DNA from: Oceanimonas sp052119705
GTDB lineage: Bacteria > Pseudomonadota > Gammaproteobacteria > Enterobacterales > Aeromonadaceae
Reading direction: 5' to 3'
Assembly: GCF_052119705.1 (NCBI RefSeq)
Contig: NZ_JBGQOP010000031.1
Coordinates: forward strand, 1-29,312
Length of the DNA stretch: 29,312 nt
Shown here: positions 7,601-14,295 of the stretch, in pieces
Layout of the letters: every line of letters begins with the position of its first letter
Position numbering within the stretch: position 1 is the stretch's first letter
Program-made: the position numbers and the translations under genes
The notes under the pieces: generated by a model
What the model saw: only the letters and a program-made list of their open reading frames with translations
The model's database searches: none
Told to the model about the DNA's origin: nothing

Positions 7601-7675
7601 CTCTAACGTCGTCAACACAGGCGAGCGTAGCGAGTCCAGCCAGCTTGCTGGCGTTTGTGATTGGCCTTGTTAGGC
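7601..7675 (-). repeat. attC site 12 (host type)
   Basis: Host-type attC with left arm GTCGTCAACACAGG (two changes) and R'' GTTAGGC at 7669-7675. Confidence 0.9.
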
Positions 7676-7679
7676 AAAC

Positions 7680-8162
7680 TTACTCATCACTTGGGTCAGG
7701 TAATGCTTGATAAAATGCAGCGATTTTCTCAATATCATTTTGACTAAAGTACCTGACATTGGCCCAATCAGTATTTGCTTCTATATATTTCTTTGCTGGT
7801 GCGGTAAGACTTTCACCTCCGACTAACCAGTGCTCACTTACTAAAGGGTGCTTACGAATATCACCTACAAACTTTATAGCATCATCTTTTTGAACTTTAT
7901 CTTTTGGGTCTTTAACATCAATTCTAATTTGAGTTGATTTTCCCACTAGTACCATACTGGACTCTCCAGCTTTCGCTATTTCTTTAAATTTTTCACCAGT
8001 ATTTTCTGGACAGTGAAGTATTAAGTCAGCGCCAAGATCGGGAGTGTTAGTTATTGTATTTCTAGTAAAGTCGCATCTATCTTCCTTCAAAGCTATATCA
8101 CATATAGCTCTAGCTGTGAGCATTTCGGCTTTTTTACCTGTTTTTTTCTTTTTATCATCCAT
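7680..8162 (-). CDS. PD-(D/E)XK nuclease-like protein (160 aa), second gene of a pair
   Basis: Downstream gene of the two-gene cassette 12 (7607-8655). Basic N-terminus (MDDKKKKTGKKAE), then LTARAICDIALKEDRCDFTRNT, a TPDLGADLIL strand and QIRIDVKDPKDK. D46 in the GADL strand and D82-x-K84 are spaced like the catalytic residues of Mrr-type restriction endonuclease folds (D...(D/E)-x-K), followed by a helix with DAIKFVGDIRKH as in the family. It starts three bases after the upstream stop, and its ribosome binding site (AGGGGG) is within the last codons of that gene, so translation is probably coupled. Could act on foreign DNA; could also be an inactive fold relative. Confidence 0.7.
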   Translation of the reverse strand: MDDKKKKTGKKAEMLTARAICDIALKEDRCDFTRNTITNTPDLGADLILHCPENTGEKFKEIAKAGESSMVLVGKSTQIRIDVKDPKDKVQKDDAIKFVGDIRKHPLVSEHWLVGGESLTAPAKKYIEANTDWANVRYFSQNDIEKIAAFYQALPDPSDE

Positions 8163-8165
8163 GGT

Positions 8166-8606
8166 TCACCCCCTTACCTTGATGAAGGTGAAACTATCTT
8201 GTTTAAACTGAGTGTTCTTTAGTTCAATCAAAGAAAATACATTTAGAAACAATCTTAAACTAAGGCGAGTCTTCCTACATTGCCCACTTACTATTAAATT
8301 AGTACTTCCTTGACTGTCATCTGTTAGTCCAAGCTGATGTACTGTCAATTTAAGCTCTCGAATATATCGATCTTCCAAAAACTCAACAATGTCATCAATC
8401 TTATCGTTTGGAATAAACTCGTATGTCGATTTTTCAGAAGAGCCATATTCTTCTGAAATTTCCTGAGCATTCAACCCGAAGTTTTCAATCAATTCATCAA
8501 GTAATTCTACTGAAATACTGGATGATTCAATCTCATTTGAATGTTCTTCACAAATCAAACCATCACTATTTGCTGTAAACTGAAGCAAAGCCAGTTCTTT
8601 TGACAT
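8166..8606 (-). CDS. Uncharacterised 146-aa protein, first gene of the nuclease pair
   Basis: Upstream gene of cassette 12. ATG at 8604-8606 with AGGGG six bases upstream. Acidic N-terminal half (CEEHSNEIESSSISVELLDELIENFGL), a middle part with FIPNDKIDDIVEFLEDRYIRELKLTVHQLGL, and a strand-rich basic end (CRKTRLSLRLFLNVFSLIELKNTQF). No family recognised. Its strict coupling to the nuclease-like gene suggests a partner, for instance an immunity or recognition subunit; that is inference. Confidence 0.68.
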   Translation of the reverse strand: MSKELALLQFTANSDGLICEEHSNEIESSSISVELLDELIENFGLNAQEISEEYGSSEKSTYEFIPNDKIDDIVEFLEDRYIRELKLTVHQLGLTDDSQGSTNLIVSGQCRKTRLSLRLFLNVFSLIELKNTQFKQDSFTFIKVRG

Positions 8607-8649
8607 ATAAAACCCCTGTATTAATTTTTTTGATTGCCGAAGCTAGTTT

Positions 8650-8777
8650 GCCTAACGCCGCATTAAGGTGTGAGCAATGCTACCACGAACCTTAACCATA
8701 CCACCATAAACACAAGACCCAACGATGACAGTAAAAATGCCAAGCGTTGGGAATCACTCTTAAATGCTTTGTTATAT
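8650..8777 (-). other. attC site 13 (128 bp, Vibrio VCR-like)
   Basis: On the minus strand it reads AACAAAGCATTTAAGAGTGATTCCCAACGCTTGGCATTTTTAC and ends CTCACACCTTAATGCGGCGTTAGG. The GAnTCCCAACGCnTGGC block and the length match Vibrio superintegron repeats. R'' GTTATAT is at 8771-8777. Confidence 0.85.
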
Positions 8778-9413
8778 TTTTCTACTAGCGGTTAATTTGT
8801 GGTTAGAACTAAAGTTACTGATTATTTCTGAGTCAGACTTTTTCTTACTCTCTTCTAACGAGTAATTAAAGCTTACCTGAGGATCACCTGATAGTTTCGA
8901 GTATAAAATTGGTCTTAATATTCGCGTTTTATTATCATTATATGGACTTCTATTCCCATCGTTCGAATTTCTCTTAGCTGAAAAACAGTATACTTTTCTT
9001 GGATCCTCACTATCACTTTTTGACAACGATTCAACCATAGCAACATCAATTTCTTTAGTTCTGTGCAAACCAACAGATAAAGGGATAAAACCAGAGAGGT
9101 ATTCATAAAATTGACTTAAGATATCACGCAAATTTTCTGACCACTCAATACCAAAATACGTTCGTAGCTCTTGAGGCGTAATCAAAAGCCTCATGGTATT
9201 CGCTGGAGCAACCAAGTTATCTGAAATGTCATTTTTTTTCAAAAACTCTAGCTCCAAAAGTGCATATTCTGGTCTTTTAGCATCATTTTCATCGTACAAC
9301 TTAACTAGTAAAATATAGTCTACCGCTTTAAATGTGAACGGAAACGCATCGATCACCCAACCGTTACTTTCCATGTCTTTTTTGAGTACTCTAAGATTTT
9401 CCAACACATTCAT
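8772..9413 (-). CDS. Uncharacterised 213-aa protein in a Vibrio-type cassette
   Basis: Gene of cassette 13 (8656-9556). ATG at 9411-9413 with AGGTGG about eight bases upstream. Begins MNVLENLRVLKKDMESNGWVIDAF, followed by strands (FTFKAVDYILLVKLYDEND), EYALLELEFLKKNDISDN and an IPLSVGLHRTKEIDVAMVESLSKSD segment; the end is Ser/Lys-rich. No transmembrane segment or known motif. Ends within the attC. Its attC type points to a Vibrio source. About 140 bases to its right (9414-9550) are AT-rich with no gene. Confidence 0.68.
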   Translation of the reverse strand: MNVLENLRVLKKDMESNGWVIDAFPFTFKAVDYILLVKLYDENDAKRPEYALLELEFLKKNDISDNLVAPANTMRLLITPQELRTYFGIEWSENLRDILSQFYEYLSGFIPLSVGLHRTKEIDVAMVESLSKSDSEDPRKVYCFSAKRNSNDGNRSPYNDNKTRILRPILYSKLSGDPQVSFNYSLEESKKKSDSEIISNFSSNHKLTASRKI

Positions 9414-9550
9414 ACCGTTACCACCTAATTATACAATTGTTGTACTCATTACAATCTAAACGTCCTTAACTGTACAGCGTATAAAGTGGAAAAGAGTTCA
9501 CACTTTAAAACAGGGATTAAGATATTTCTGAGTTGTAATTTCGAACAAAA

Positions 9551-9626
9551 ATATAACGCCGCCAACACAGGCGAGCGTCAGCGAGTCCAGCCAGCTTGCT
9601 GGCGTTTGTGATTGGCCTTGTTAAGC
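9551..9626 (-). repeat. attC site 14 (host type)
   Basis: Host-type attC, R' ATATAAC ending at 9557 and R'' GTTAAGC at 9620-9626. Confidence 0.92.
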
Positions 9627-10138
9627 ATTTTCTTTGGCACCATCTTTAAGAGTATCAATAAACTCCTGCCACATTTCATTACGATTTTCTTTTGGTCCAG
9701 CATCAACCTTTGCTAATGCGCGCTCATATTTAAAAAGCTGATTTCTTTGTGTAATACTAAACTCTAGTTTATCAGCAAGCTTATTTAATTTTGCTGTTAT
9801 AAGCGCTTTGCTATGAAATCGTGACTGCTTATCGCCCCAAATTCCCGTAACTGACGAGGTTGCTGCAATTAACTCTGATAAAACAAGTGAGGCTTCTTTT
9901 AATGACTCTTCTTTGGCGTAAATCTCTTTTTAGCTTCTTGGATCTGCGTTAGAGTAAGTCGAAGGTTTTTAAGATCTAGCTCTGATAACCGGCTCAACAC
10001 TGGAATAACTATGCAAACTATCGCCAAGAGTCCCAGTAAGGAGATATACCCGAGAGTGCCTACTTTATCTTCAAGAAAAAGGTAGGTGAAAGTAATAAAC
10101 CCAGCTAAGCCTATAACTACTGATATAAATCCTTGCAC
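9621..10138 (-). pseudogene. Frameshifted two-helix membrane protein (79 aa + ~95 aa frames)
   Basis: Gene of cassette 14 (9557-10160). It starts at a GTG (10136-10138) with GAGGAG upstream. The first frame encodes two membrane helices (ISVVIGLAGFITFTYLFLE, then TLGYISLLGLLAIVCIVIPVLS) and LTQIQEAKK, then changes frame at an A5 run (9927-9931 on the plus strand) and would end at 9899. In the -1 frame the reading continues EIYAKEESLKEASLVLSELI through a helical cytoplasmic domain to a TAA inside attC R'' (9621-9623). The total is one base short of a multiple of three, so a single lost A explains it. Full-length product about 172 aa, unknown function. Real decay, sequencing error and ribosomal slippage all remain possible. 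Confidence 0.7.
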
Positions 10139-10154
10139 GGTTTCTCCTCTGGCT

Positions 10155-10230
10155 GCTTAACGCCGCCAACACAGGCGAGCGTCAGCGAGTCCAGCCAGCT
10201 TGCTGGCGGTTGTGATTGGCCTTGTTATGA
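10155..10230 (-). repeat. attC site 15 (host type)
   Basis: Host-type attC with GCGGTTGTG instead of GCGTTTGTG in the right arm. R'' GTTATGA is at 10224-10230. Confidence 0.9.
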
Positions 10231-10473
10231 GTTTAAAGTAAGAACCAATCACTAACTTTGGGCTCTGTGGTAAACGCAGCGAATTCAAAACTAAGCATGC
10301 TGAATGTTCAACTAGATGCCAAGCAGAGATCTCAAAGACTGAGCTCGAAGGCCGAGTACTTTGCCCCGCTCTCCGACAGGCGATGTCGAGGTTGCCTTTT
10401 TACCCCGCCCTTTCAGCCAGCTTGATGATAACGCTCTAAATTGACTCCGCACTAGCCGATTATTGACTCATAA
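10161..10473. mobile_element. ORF-less cassette (313 bp)
   Basis: Divergent member of the ORF-less family: CATGCTGAATGTTCAACTAG, GAGATCTCAAAGACTGAG, CTCTCCGACAGGCGATGTCG, TGATAACGCTCTAAATTGAC and the terminal GACTCATAAC are in the common order. No gene seen. Confidence 0.8.
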
Positions 10474-10501
10474 CGCCGCGCTCACCGGCGCTTGGTTAGG
10501 T
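10468..10501 (-). other. attC site 16 (34 bp, unusually short)
   Basis: R' CTCATAAC ends at 10474 and R'' GTTAGGT at 10495-10501, with only GCCGCGCTCACCGGCGCTTG between. It can still fold (AACGCCG with CGGCGCTTGGTT). R'' matches its cassette start at 10992 less well than elsewhere (TTAGGTT versus TTATGTT). Confidence 0.65.
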
Positions 10502-10508
10502 TCCACCC

Positions 10509-10973
10509 TCAGTAGTCTTTTACAATTGGCACACCCGCGGCTACGCGCTTCTCTGGACATCCAGGGAATATTTTTTTGAAAACGCTCAAGGCAGCAAATT
10601 CTGCGCTAACTATCTTTTCCTCAAAAAAAGAAATGCCATTTTTGTCCCAATATTGAACGAGGATGACATGTGGTAACGACGGAGTGGTCCACGCATCTGG
10701 ACAATAATTCTTTAGATCTTGGATTTTTGGATCCTCCTCTCCTCCTACGTACACATACCCGTTATCATAAAAGATTCGTTGCACAAATTCTTCGCAACGG
10801 GCCGCTTTTATTTTTTGATCTGCAGATTTTTCTGAGTTTGGGATATGTAGAGCAACAGAACACGCGTCATAGAGCTCACCGCCAGTCATTTTGTAAAAGC
10901 CACACGAAGTAGCGCTCAAGGACAAAGCTCCAATTGCAAAAACTACCAATACAGCTCTTATTTTTCTTTTCAT
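10509..10973 (-). CDS. Putative lipoprotein (154 aa)
   Basis: Gene of cassette 16 (10474-10992). I choose the ATG at 10971-10973, which has GAGG six bases upstream, over the TTG-initiated longer frame reaching into the next attC. MKRKIRAVLVVFAIGALSLS followed by ATSC is a signal peptide with a plausible lipobox, so it is probably exported and lipid-anchored at Cys23. The mature part has several Cys (DACSVAL, RCEEFVQ, NYCPDAW, FPGCPEK) and a DGVYVGGEED-like turn (NGYVYVGGEEDPK). Similar in style to Rap1a/Tai-type immunity proteins (small exported Cys-rich proteins); I would not assign that without a profile search. Confidence 0.72.
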   Translation of the reverse strand: MKRKIRAVLVVFAIGALSLSATSCGFYKMTGGELYDACSVALHIPNSEKSADQKIKAARCEEFVQRIFYDNGYVYVGGEEDPKIQDLKNYCPDAWTTPSLPHVILVQYWDKNGISFFEEKIVSAEFAALSVFKKIFPGCPEKRVAAGVPIVKDY

Positions 10974-10986
10974 GAGAACCTCGAAA

Positions 10987-11062
10987 ACATAACGCTTCAA
11001 TTTGCGGCGAGCGTCAGCGAGTCCGGCAGCCGTAGGCTGCGAACAACATTGACTTGTTATAT
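10987..11062 (-). other. attC site 17 (76 bp)
   Basis: R' ACATAAC ends at 10993, R'' GTTATAT at 11056-11062; TCAATTTGCGGCGAGCG faces GCGAACAACATTGAC. The stop of the Nudix gene is in R''. Confidence 0.85.
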
Positions 11063-11458
11063 GCTAATTTTATGGGATTGCACTAGAAACTTTATTGCTT
11101 CTTGAGCAGCAGGAGCACAAATTAATTGAAAATCATTTTGCACCCATTTTATCTCTTCTATTTCTGAGTTTTCAGAAATAGCTCCATTATATTGAGCATA
11201 GAAACACTGCATTTCAACTTTCTGACCTGAACTGAAACCATGGGCGGCTGCAACGATTGTTACAGCGGGTAAAATGGAGCTTTCATCTAAAGACACACCA
11301 AGCTCCTCTTTTATTTCTCGAACCAATGCAGCTTTAGGTTTTTCTCCCAGATCAATCTTTCCTCCAGGAATATAAAATTTATCTTTTCCCTTTGTCCTAA
11401 CACATAGTACCTTGCCATTTTCTACATGCAGCCAAGCAACACTTCTGATCAATTCCAT
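11057..11458 (-). CDS. Nudix hydrolase (133 aa)
   Basis: Second gene of cassette 17 (10993-12045). A complete Nudix box is present at residues 33-55: G33-x5-E39-x7-R47-E48-I-x-E51-E52-x-G54-V, within GGKIDLGEKPKAALVREI and KEELGV. Such enzymes hydrolyse nucleoside diphosphates linked to another group (oxidised nucleotides, ADP-ribose, NADH and others); the substrate cannot be read from the box. Length fits a single-domain Nudix protein. Its ATG overlaps the end of the LOG gene by ten bases, so the two are co-translated. The last codon and stop are provided by the attC. Confidence 0.92.
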   Translation of the reverse strand: MELIRSVAWLHVENGKVLCVRTKGKDKFYIPGGKIDLGEKPKAALVREIKEELGVSLDESSILPAVTIVAAAHGFSSGQKVEMQCFYAQYNGAISENSEIEEIKWVQNDFQLICAPAAQEAIKFLVQSHKISI

Positions 11459-12009
11459 TTTTGTTCTGGTGCCTTATATGAGTTTATAGAAGATAGCAGC
11501 TCTACGGGATCACTCGTGTGAATAAGCATTTCAGCATATTTGGGGTTTAAAAAACCTGTTATAGACATTTTCTCGATCATTCCAAGCAGTGGGTTATAAA
11601 AACCCTCAATATTGTAGAAAGCACATGGCTTTTTATGATGGCCGAGTTGTGCCCATGTCCATGCCTCAAATATTTCTTCGAGAGTACCTGCGCCACCTGG
11701 AAGAGCAACGAAAGCATCGGCCATTTCTGCCATGCACGCTTTCCTCTCGTGCATATCAGAAACAATCCTAAGTTCTGTTATATCTTGATGAGCTATCTCT
11801 TTCTCTTTGAGATGTTGTGGAATGACGCCATAAACCTTCCCTCCATTCTCAAGGGCGGCATCTGCTATAACTCCCATCAGTCCTACCTTGCCACCACCAT
11901 AGACAATATCAATTCCATTTTCGGCAAAGTATTTACCTAAAATTTTTGTGGCACGAATGAACTCAGGGTTGTTTCCACTATTTGAACCACAAAACACTGC
12001 AATTCTCAT
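11449..12009 (-). CDS. LOG-family nucleotide phosphoribohydrolase (186 aa)
   Basis: First gene of cassette 17. ATG at 12007-12009, AAGGA about eight bases upstream. It has the family landmarks: MRIAVFCGSNSGNNPEF at the N-terminus, VYGGGKVGLMG at 36-46, MHERKA at 86-91 and PGGAGTLEE at 104-112. LOG (TIGR00730, once annotated lysine decarboxylase) enzymes cleave ribose 5-phosphate from cytokinin ribotides or from AMP and other nucleotides. Length is normal for the family. Overlap with the Nudix gene suggests a joint nucleotide-processing or nucleotide-clearing role, which is inference. Confidence 0.92.
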   Translation of the reverse strand: MRIAVFCGSNSGNNPEFIRATKILGKYFAENGIDIVYGGGKVGLMGVIADAALENGGKVYGVIPQHLKEKEIAHQDITELRIVSDMHERKACMAEMADAFVALPGGAGTLEEIFEAWTWAQLGHHKKPCAFYNIEGFYNPLLGMIEKMSITGFLNPKYAEMLIHTSDPVELLSSINSYKAPEQKWN

Positions 12010-12039
12010 ATTTTATTTCCTTGATGACAAACCTGTAGC

Positions 12040-12115
12040 ATATAACGCCGCCAACACAGGCGAGCGTCAGCGAGTCCAGCCAGCTTGCTGGCGTTTGTGA
12101 TTGGCCTTGTTAGGC
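12040..12115 (-). repeat. attC site 18 (host type)
   Basis: Canonical host-type attC, R'' GTTAGGC at 12109-12115. Confidence 0.93.
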
Positions 12116-12132
12116 ATTTTTTGTACAAACAC

Positions 12133-12163
12133 TTGAAAACCACTGTATGAATACCCATATAAT
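12133..12163 (+). promoter_or_regulatory. Candidate promoter for the DUF2188 gene
   Basis: TTGAAA (12133-12138) and a perfect TATAAT (12158-12163), spaced by 19 bases, 60 bases upstream of the start codon at 12223. The spacing is long; the -10 is the stronger part. A dedicated promoter is expected because the gene faces against the array. Confidence 0.45.
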
Positions 12164-12222
12164 TAATGTGCGGTTGCACGCAAGGTGATCCATACGACTT
12201 AAACAATATAAGGTACAAAAAC

Positions 12223-12453
12223 ATGTCAAAAAATGACTACAACGTATATCAGGGCTCTGATGGTAAATGGCGCGGCGAACGCCAAGATGCTAGCAGAGCA
12301 AGTGTGGTTGGAACTACACAGCAAGGGGTATTCCAAGCGACACGTGAATTAGCGCAGAAAGCTCAATCCGAAGTCTCAATTCATCGAGGTGACAACGGAA
12401 AAATTAGGGCAAAACATAGTTACGGTAATGACCCTAAATCGACAAAAGGCTAA
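12223..12453 (+). CDS. DUF2188-domain protein (76 aa)
   Basis: Sole gene of cassette 18 (12046-12497), reading against the array direction. Start ATG at 12223 (MSKNDYNVYQGSDGKWRGER) with AAGG nine bases upstream; the longer frame from 12166 adds a non-homologous head. The pattern YNVYQGSDGKWRGERQDASR, then SVVGTTQQGVFQATRELA, then SEVSIHRGDNGKIRAKHSYGNDP is that of DUF2188, a small two-repeat beta-alpha domain found across bacteria and phages with unknown function. Followed by a stem-loop at 12467-12488. Confidence 0.88.
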   Translation: MSKNDYNVYQGSDGKWRGERQDASRASVVGTTQQGVFQATRELAQKAQSEVSIHRGDNGKIRAKHSYGNDPKSTKG

Positions 12454-12466
12454 ATCGTAAACCTAT

Positions 12467-12488
12467 TTGGGAGAGGGAACTCTCCCAA
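12467..12488 (+). terminator. Stem-loop after the DUF2188 gene
   Basis: TTGGGAGAG-GGAA-CTCTCCCAA: a perfect 9-bp stem closed by a GNRA-type tetraloop, 13 bases past the stop. There is no T-run after it, so termination may be weak or the element may protect the RNA end. Confidence 0.55.
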
Positions 12489-12491
12489 TAT

Positions 12492-12591
12492 GCCTAACGC
12501 CCCACTAAGAGGCAAATGATAGTTGGTTAAAATAAGCGAGGCACGAGCAAAAACCAACTGTTATTTGTCCTGCTTGAGTGGCTTGTTAGGG
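12492..12591 (-). other. attC site 19 (100 bp, hairpin type)
   Basis: R' GCCTAAC ends at 12498, R'' GTTAGGG at 12585-12591. AAATGATAGTTGGTT faces AACCAACTGTTATTT, with the tip AAAATAAGCGAGGCACGAGC. A related site is at 15699-15798. Confidence 0.88.
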
Positions 12592-12730
12592 CTTGAACAG
12601 TACAATAATTGCCACAATTACCTATTAGGTGGCAAATATTTTCCTGTTAAACCGATAAATTAATTATTAAATACGATTTTATGCAATATATTGCGCAATG
12701 TATAGTTGGTTAGGTTTTTGCTTAGTAAAT

Positions 12731-12736
12731 TATAAT
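12731..12736 (+). promoter_or_regulatory. Candidate -10 box for the 12772 gene
   Basis: TATAAT lies 36 bases before the start at 12772 in an AT-rich leader. A weak -35 (TTGGTT at 12706-12711) is 19 bases upstream. The ribosome binding site AAGGA follows seven bases before the ATG. Confidence 0.4.
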
Positions 12737-12771
12737 AACCGCGGATTTTATATTTAAATAAGGAATTTTTC

Positions 12772-13216
12772 ATGCATATAAACAATAGCGCTCAATTAAA
12801 TCAAATTTATAAAACACAAAGCCCAAGTTATAACATGTTAAGCAATGCGGACAGAATAACTGAAAATAAAGCATTAACAACAGATACTGTGGATATAAGT
12901 AATGCTGGTTTAAATGCAAAAAAAAAAAAATTGGCAAGAGATAGCCAAAAAATTTGATGTTAGTAATATATCCCAAAATGAAATGGGTGATATGGTTTCT
13001 AACTTGGTGAATAATAAATTAATTTCTTCGACTGATAGTTTATTTTTAATGGCGCCAACTAGCATGAATCAAGATCCAGAAATTAAATATGATTTATTAG
13101 AGTCTATGCGTAAAAGATTAGATTCAGCTATTGCAAATGGAAACACTCAAGACCAAATTAAAAAAACAGAAAATGCTTTTAATATTATTGAGCAACTAAA
13201 GAATCTATCTAATTAG
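12772..13216 (+). pseudogene. Plus-strand gene split by an A13 run (~147 aa if joined)
   Basis: Gene of cassette 19 (12498-13257), facing against the array. The first frame from ATG 12772 gives MHINNSAQLNQIYK, an Asn/Ser/Thr-rich head and TVDISNAGLNAKKK. At an uninterrupted run of 13 A (12918-12930) the frame changes; the other frame continues NWQEIAKKFDVSNISQNEMG to a stop at 13216. With 12 A the two join into one 147-aa protein; the total is one base over a multiple of three. The C-terminal part is helical (LLESMRKRLDSAI and AFNIIEQLKNLSN). Unknown function. An A-run this long also allows transcriptional slippage or slipped-strand phase variation, so it may not be dead. A palindromic stem (GAATCT...AGATTC, 13201-13220) overlaps the end. 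Confidence 0.7.
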
Positions 13217-13251
13217 ATTCGAATGTCAAAGTGATGACTAGCGCCGAAGAG

Positions 13252-13351
13252 CCCTAACGCCGCAATAAGCGGACTAAAATAGTTGGCTATAATGTGTAGC
13301 GAAGCGGAACAGAGCCAACTATTTTTGTTCCGTTTAATTGCCTTGTTAAGT
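13252..13351 (-). other. attC site 20 (100 bp, hairpin type)
   Basis: R' GCCCTAAC ends at 13258, R'' GTTAAGT at 13345-13351. GCGGACTAAAATAGTTGGCT faces AGCCAACTATTTTTGTTCCG. Close relative of site 11. Confidence 0.88.
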
Positions 13352-13352
13352 T

Positions 13353-13768
13353 TTAGAAGTTTTGCTTCGAGGCAATTTCTTCAAATAAAACTTTATAGTC
13401 AACTTGATCTGTCACATTAACAACAGTTCCATTTACCATTGTAATTCCAAGTTTATTACGATCAATAGGATTAATCGGTTCGAAATTATTATCAAAATCA
13501 GCTTTCCAAAGCCAATTTACATCAACCCAATGTTCTATTGCATTCAAGTCCGTATAATCATGACCTTCATACGGAGTAATAACAGTTCCGACCGCAATAA
13601 TTCGATTATCATTGTGATATAAAAAAACTAGATCACTTTTTTTATCTTGTCTACTTCTGGTGCTCGATCATAATAAGCAGAGGCTTTATTCTGTCTTAAC
13701 ATATATTTAAAGCCGTTAGGATTGCCATTTTTCCCTTTTGTATTTGTGTTCACTAGCCATGTTTTCAT
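13353..13768 (-). pseudogene. Frameshifted small protein, EVE/PUA-like (~138 aa if joined)
   Basis: Gene of cassette 20 (13258-13819). ATG at 13766-13768 opens a frame (MKTWLVNTNTKGKNG, RQNKASAYYDRAPEVDK) that hits a stop after an A7 run (13637-13643). With one more A it continues SDLVFLYHNDNRIIAVGTVI, a WVDVNWLWKADF segment and ends KVLFEEIASKQNF at 13353. The total is one base short of a multiple of three. The DLVFLYHNDNRIIAVGTV strand pair resembles the core of EVE or related PUA-like domains, which bind modified bases; this is pattern matching from memory. The break may be decay, sequencing error or slippage. Confidence 0.65.
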
Positions 13769-13813
13769 ATATATTTCCAATTGATAGTTAAAATAAATGT
13801 GAGTGGAGCTGAA

Positions 13814-13911
13814 ACTTAACGCCTAATTAAAAGGCTAAATAGTGTGGGCTAAAATGAAGCGAAGCGAAAAGAGCCCGCATTATTTAGTCCTTTTTGAATG
13901 CCTTGTTATGA
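13814..13911 (-). other. attC site 21 (98 bp, hairpin type)
   Basis: R' AAACTTAAC ends at 13820, R'' GTTATGA at 13905-13911. AAAAGGCTAAATAGTGTGGGCT faces AGCCCGCATTATTTAGTCCTTTTT. It has an R'' like the ORF-less family but a different body from the host type, so the ORF-less core has been joined to a different attC. Confidence 0.85.
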
Positions 13912-14217
13912 GTTTCAAGTAAGGGCAAAGACTTCACATCTATGCCCCGACAGTGAACGAAGCGACCACTACTTGATGCTTGTACAAGGTTTAAGCCGAG
14001 CGCCGAGCCTGCTGCTAGCCAATTCTGCATAAAGCACACCGAATGATCAGCAGATGCCAAGCAGAGATCTCAAACCTTGGCGCACAAAGATGAGTACATT
14101 TTGCACACTCTCCGACAAGTGACTCGGTGCTACCTTTTACTCCGCAGCTTCGGCTTGCAACCGATCGGTAATAACACTGTGGGTTGACCCCGAAACTGGC
14201 TGACTCGTAACTCATAA
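13820..14217. mobile_element. ORF-less cassette with a non-host attC (398 bp)
   Basis: Divergent family member: AAAGCACACCGAATGATCAG, CAGAGATCTCAAACC, CTCTCCGACAAGTGACTCGG, CCTTTTACTCCGC, GGTAATAACACTGTGGGTTGAC and the terminal CTCATAAC. A minus-strand frame over 14015-14260 runs through the next attC and is not believed. No gene. Confidence 0.75.
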
Positions 14218-14295
14218 CGCTGCCAACACGGGCAGCTTTGGAGTGGAGGCGAAGCCGCAACGCAAAAGCTGTCCCTGTGCTTGGCCTTGTTAGCC
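14212..14295 (-). other. attC site 22 (84 bp)
   Basis: R' CTCATAAC ends at 14218, R'' GTTAGCC at 14289-14295; GCCAACACGGGCAGCTTTGG faces AAAGCTGTCCCTGTGCTTGGCC. The stop of the next gene lies in R''. Confidence 0.88.

Noticed and set aside
9899..9935. Programmed -1 frameshift as the explanation for the split gene
   Set aside because: The site is T-AAA-AAG, so only one of the two codons can re-pair; a lost A is simpler.
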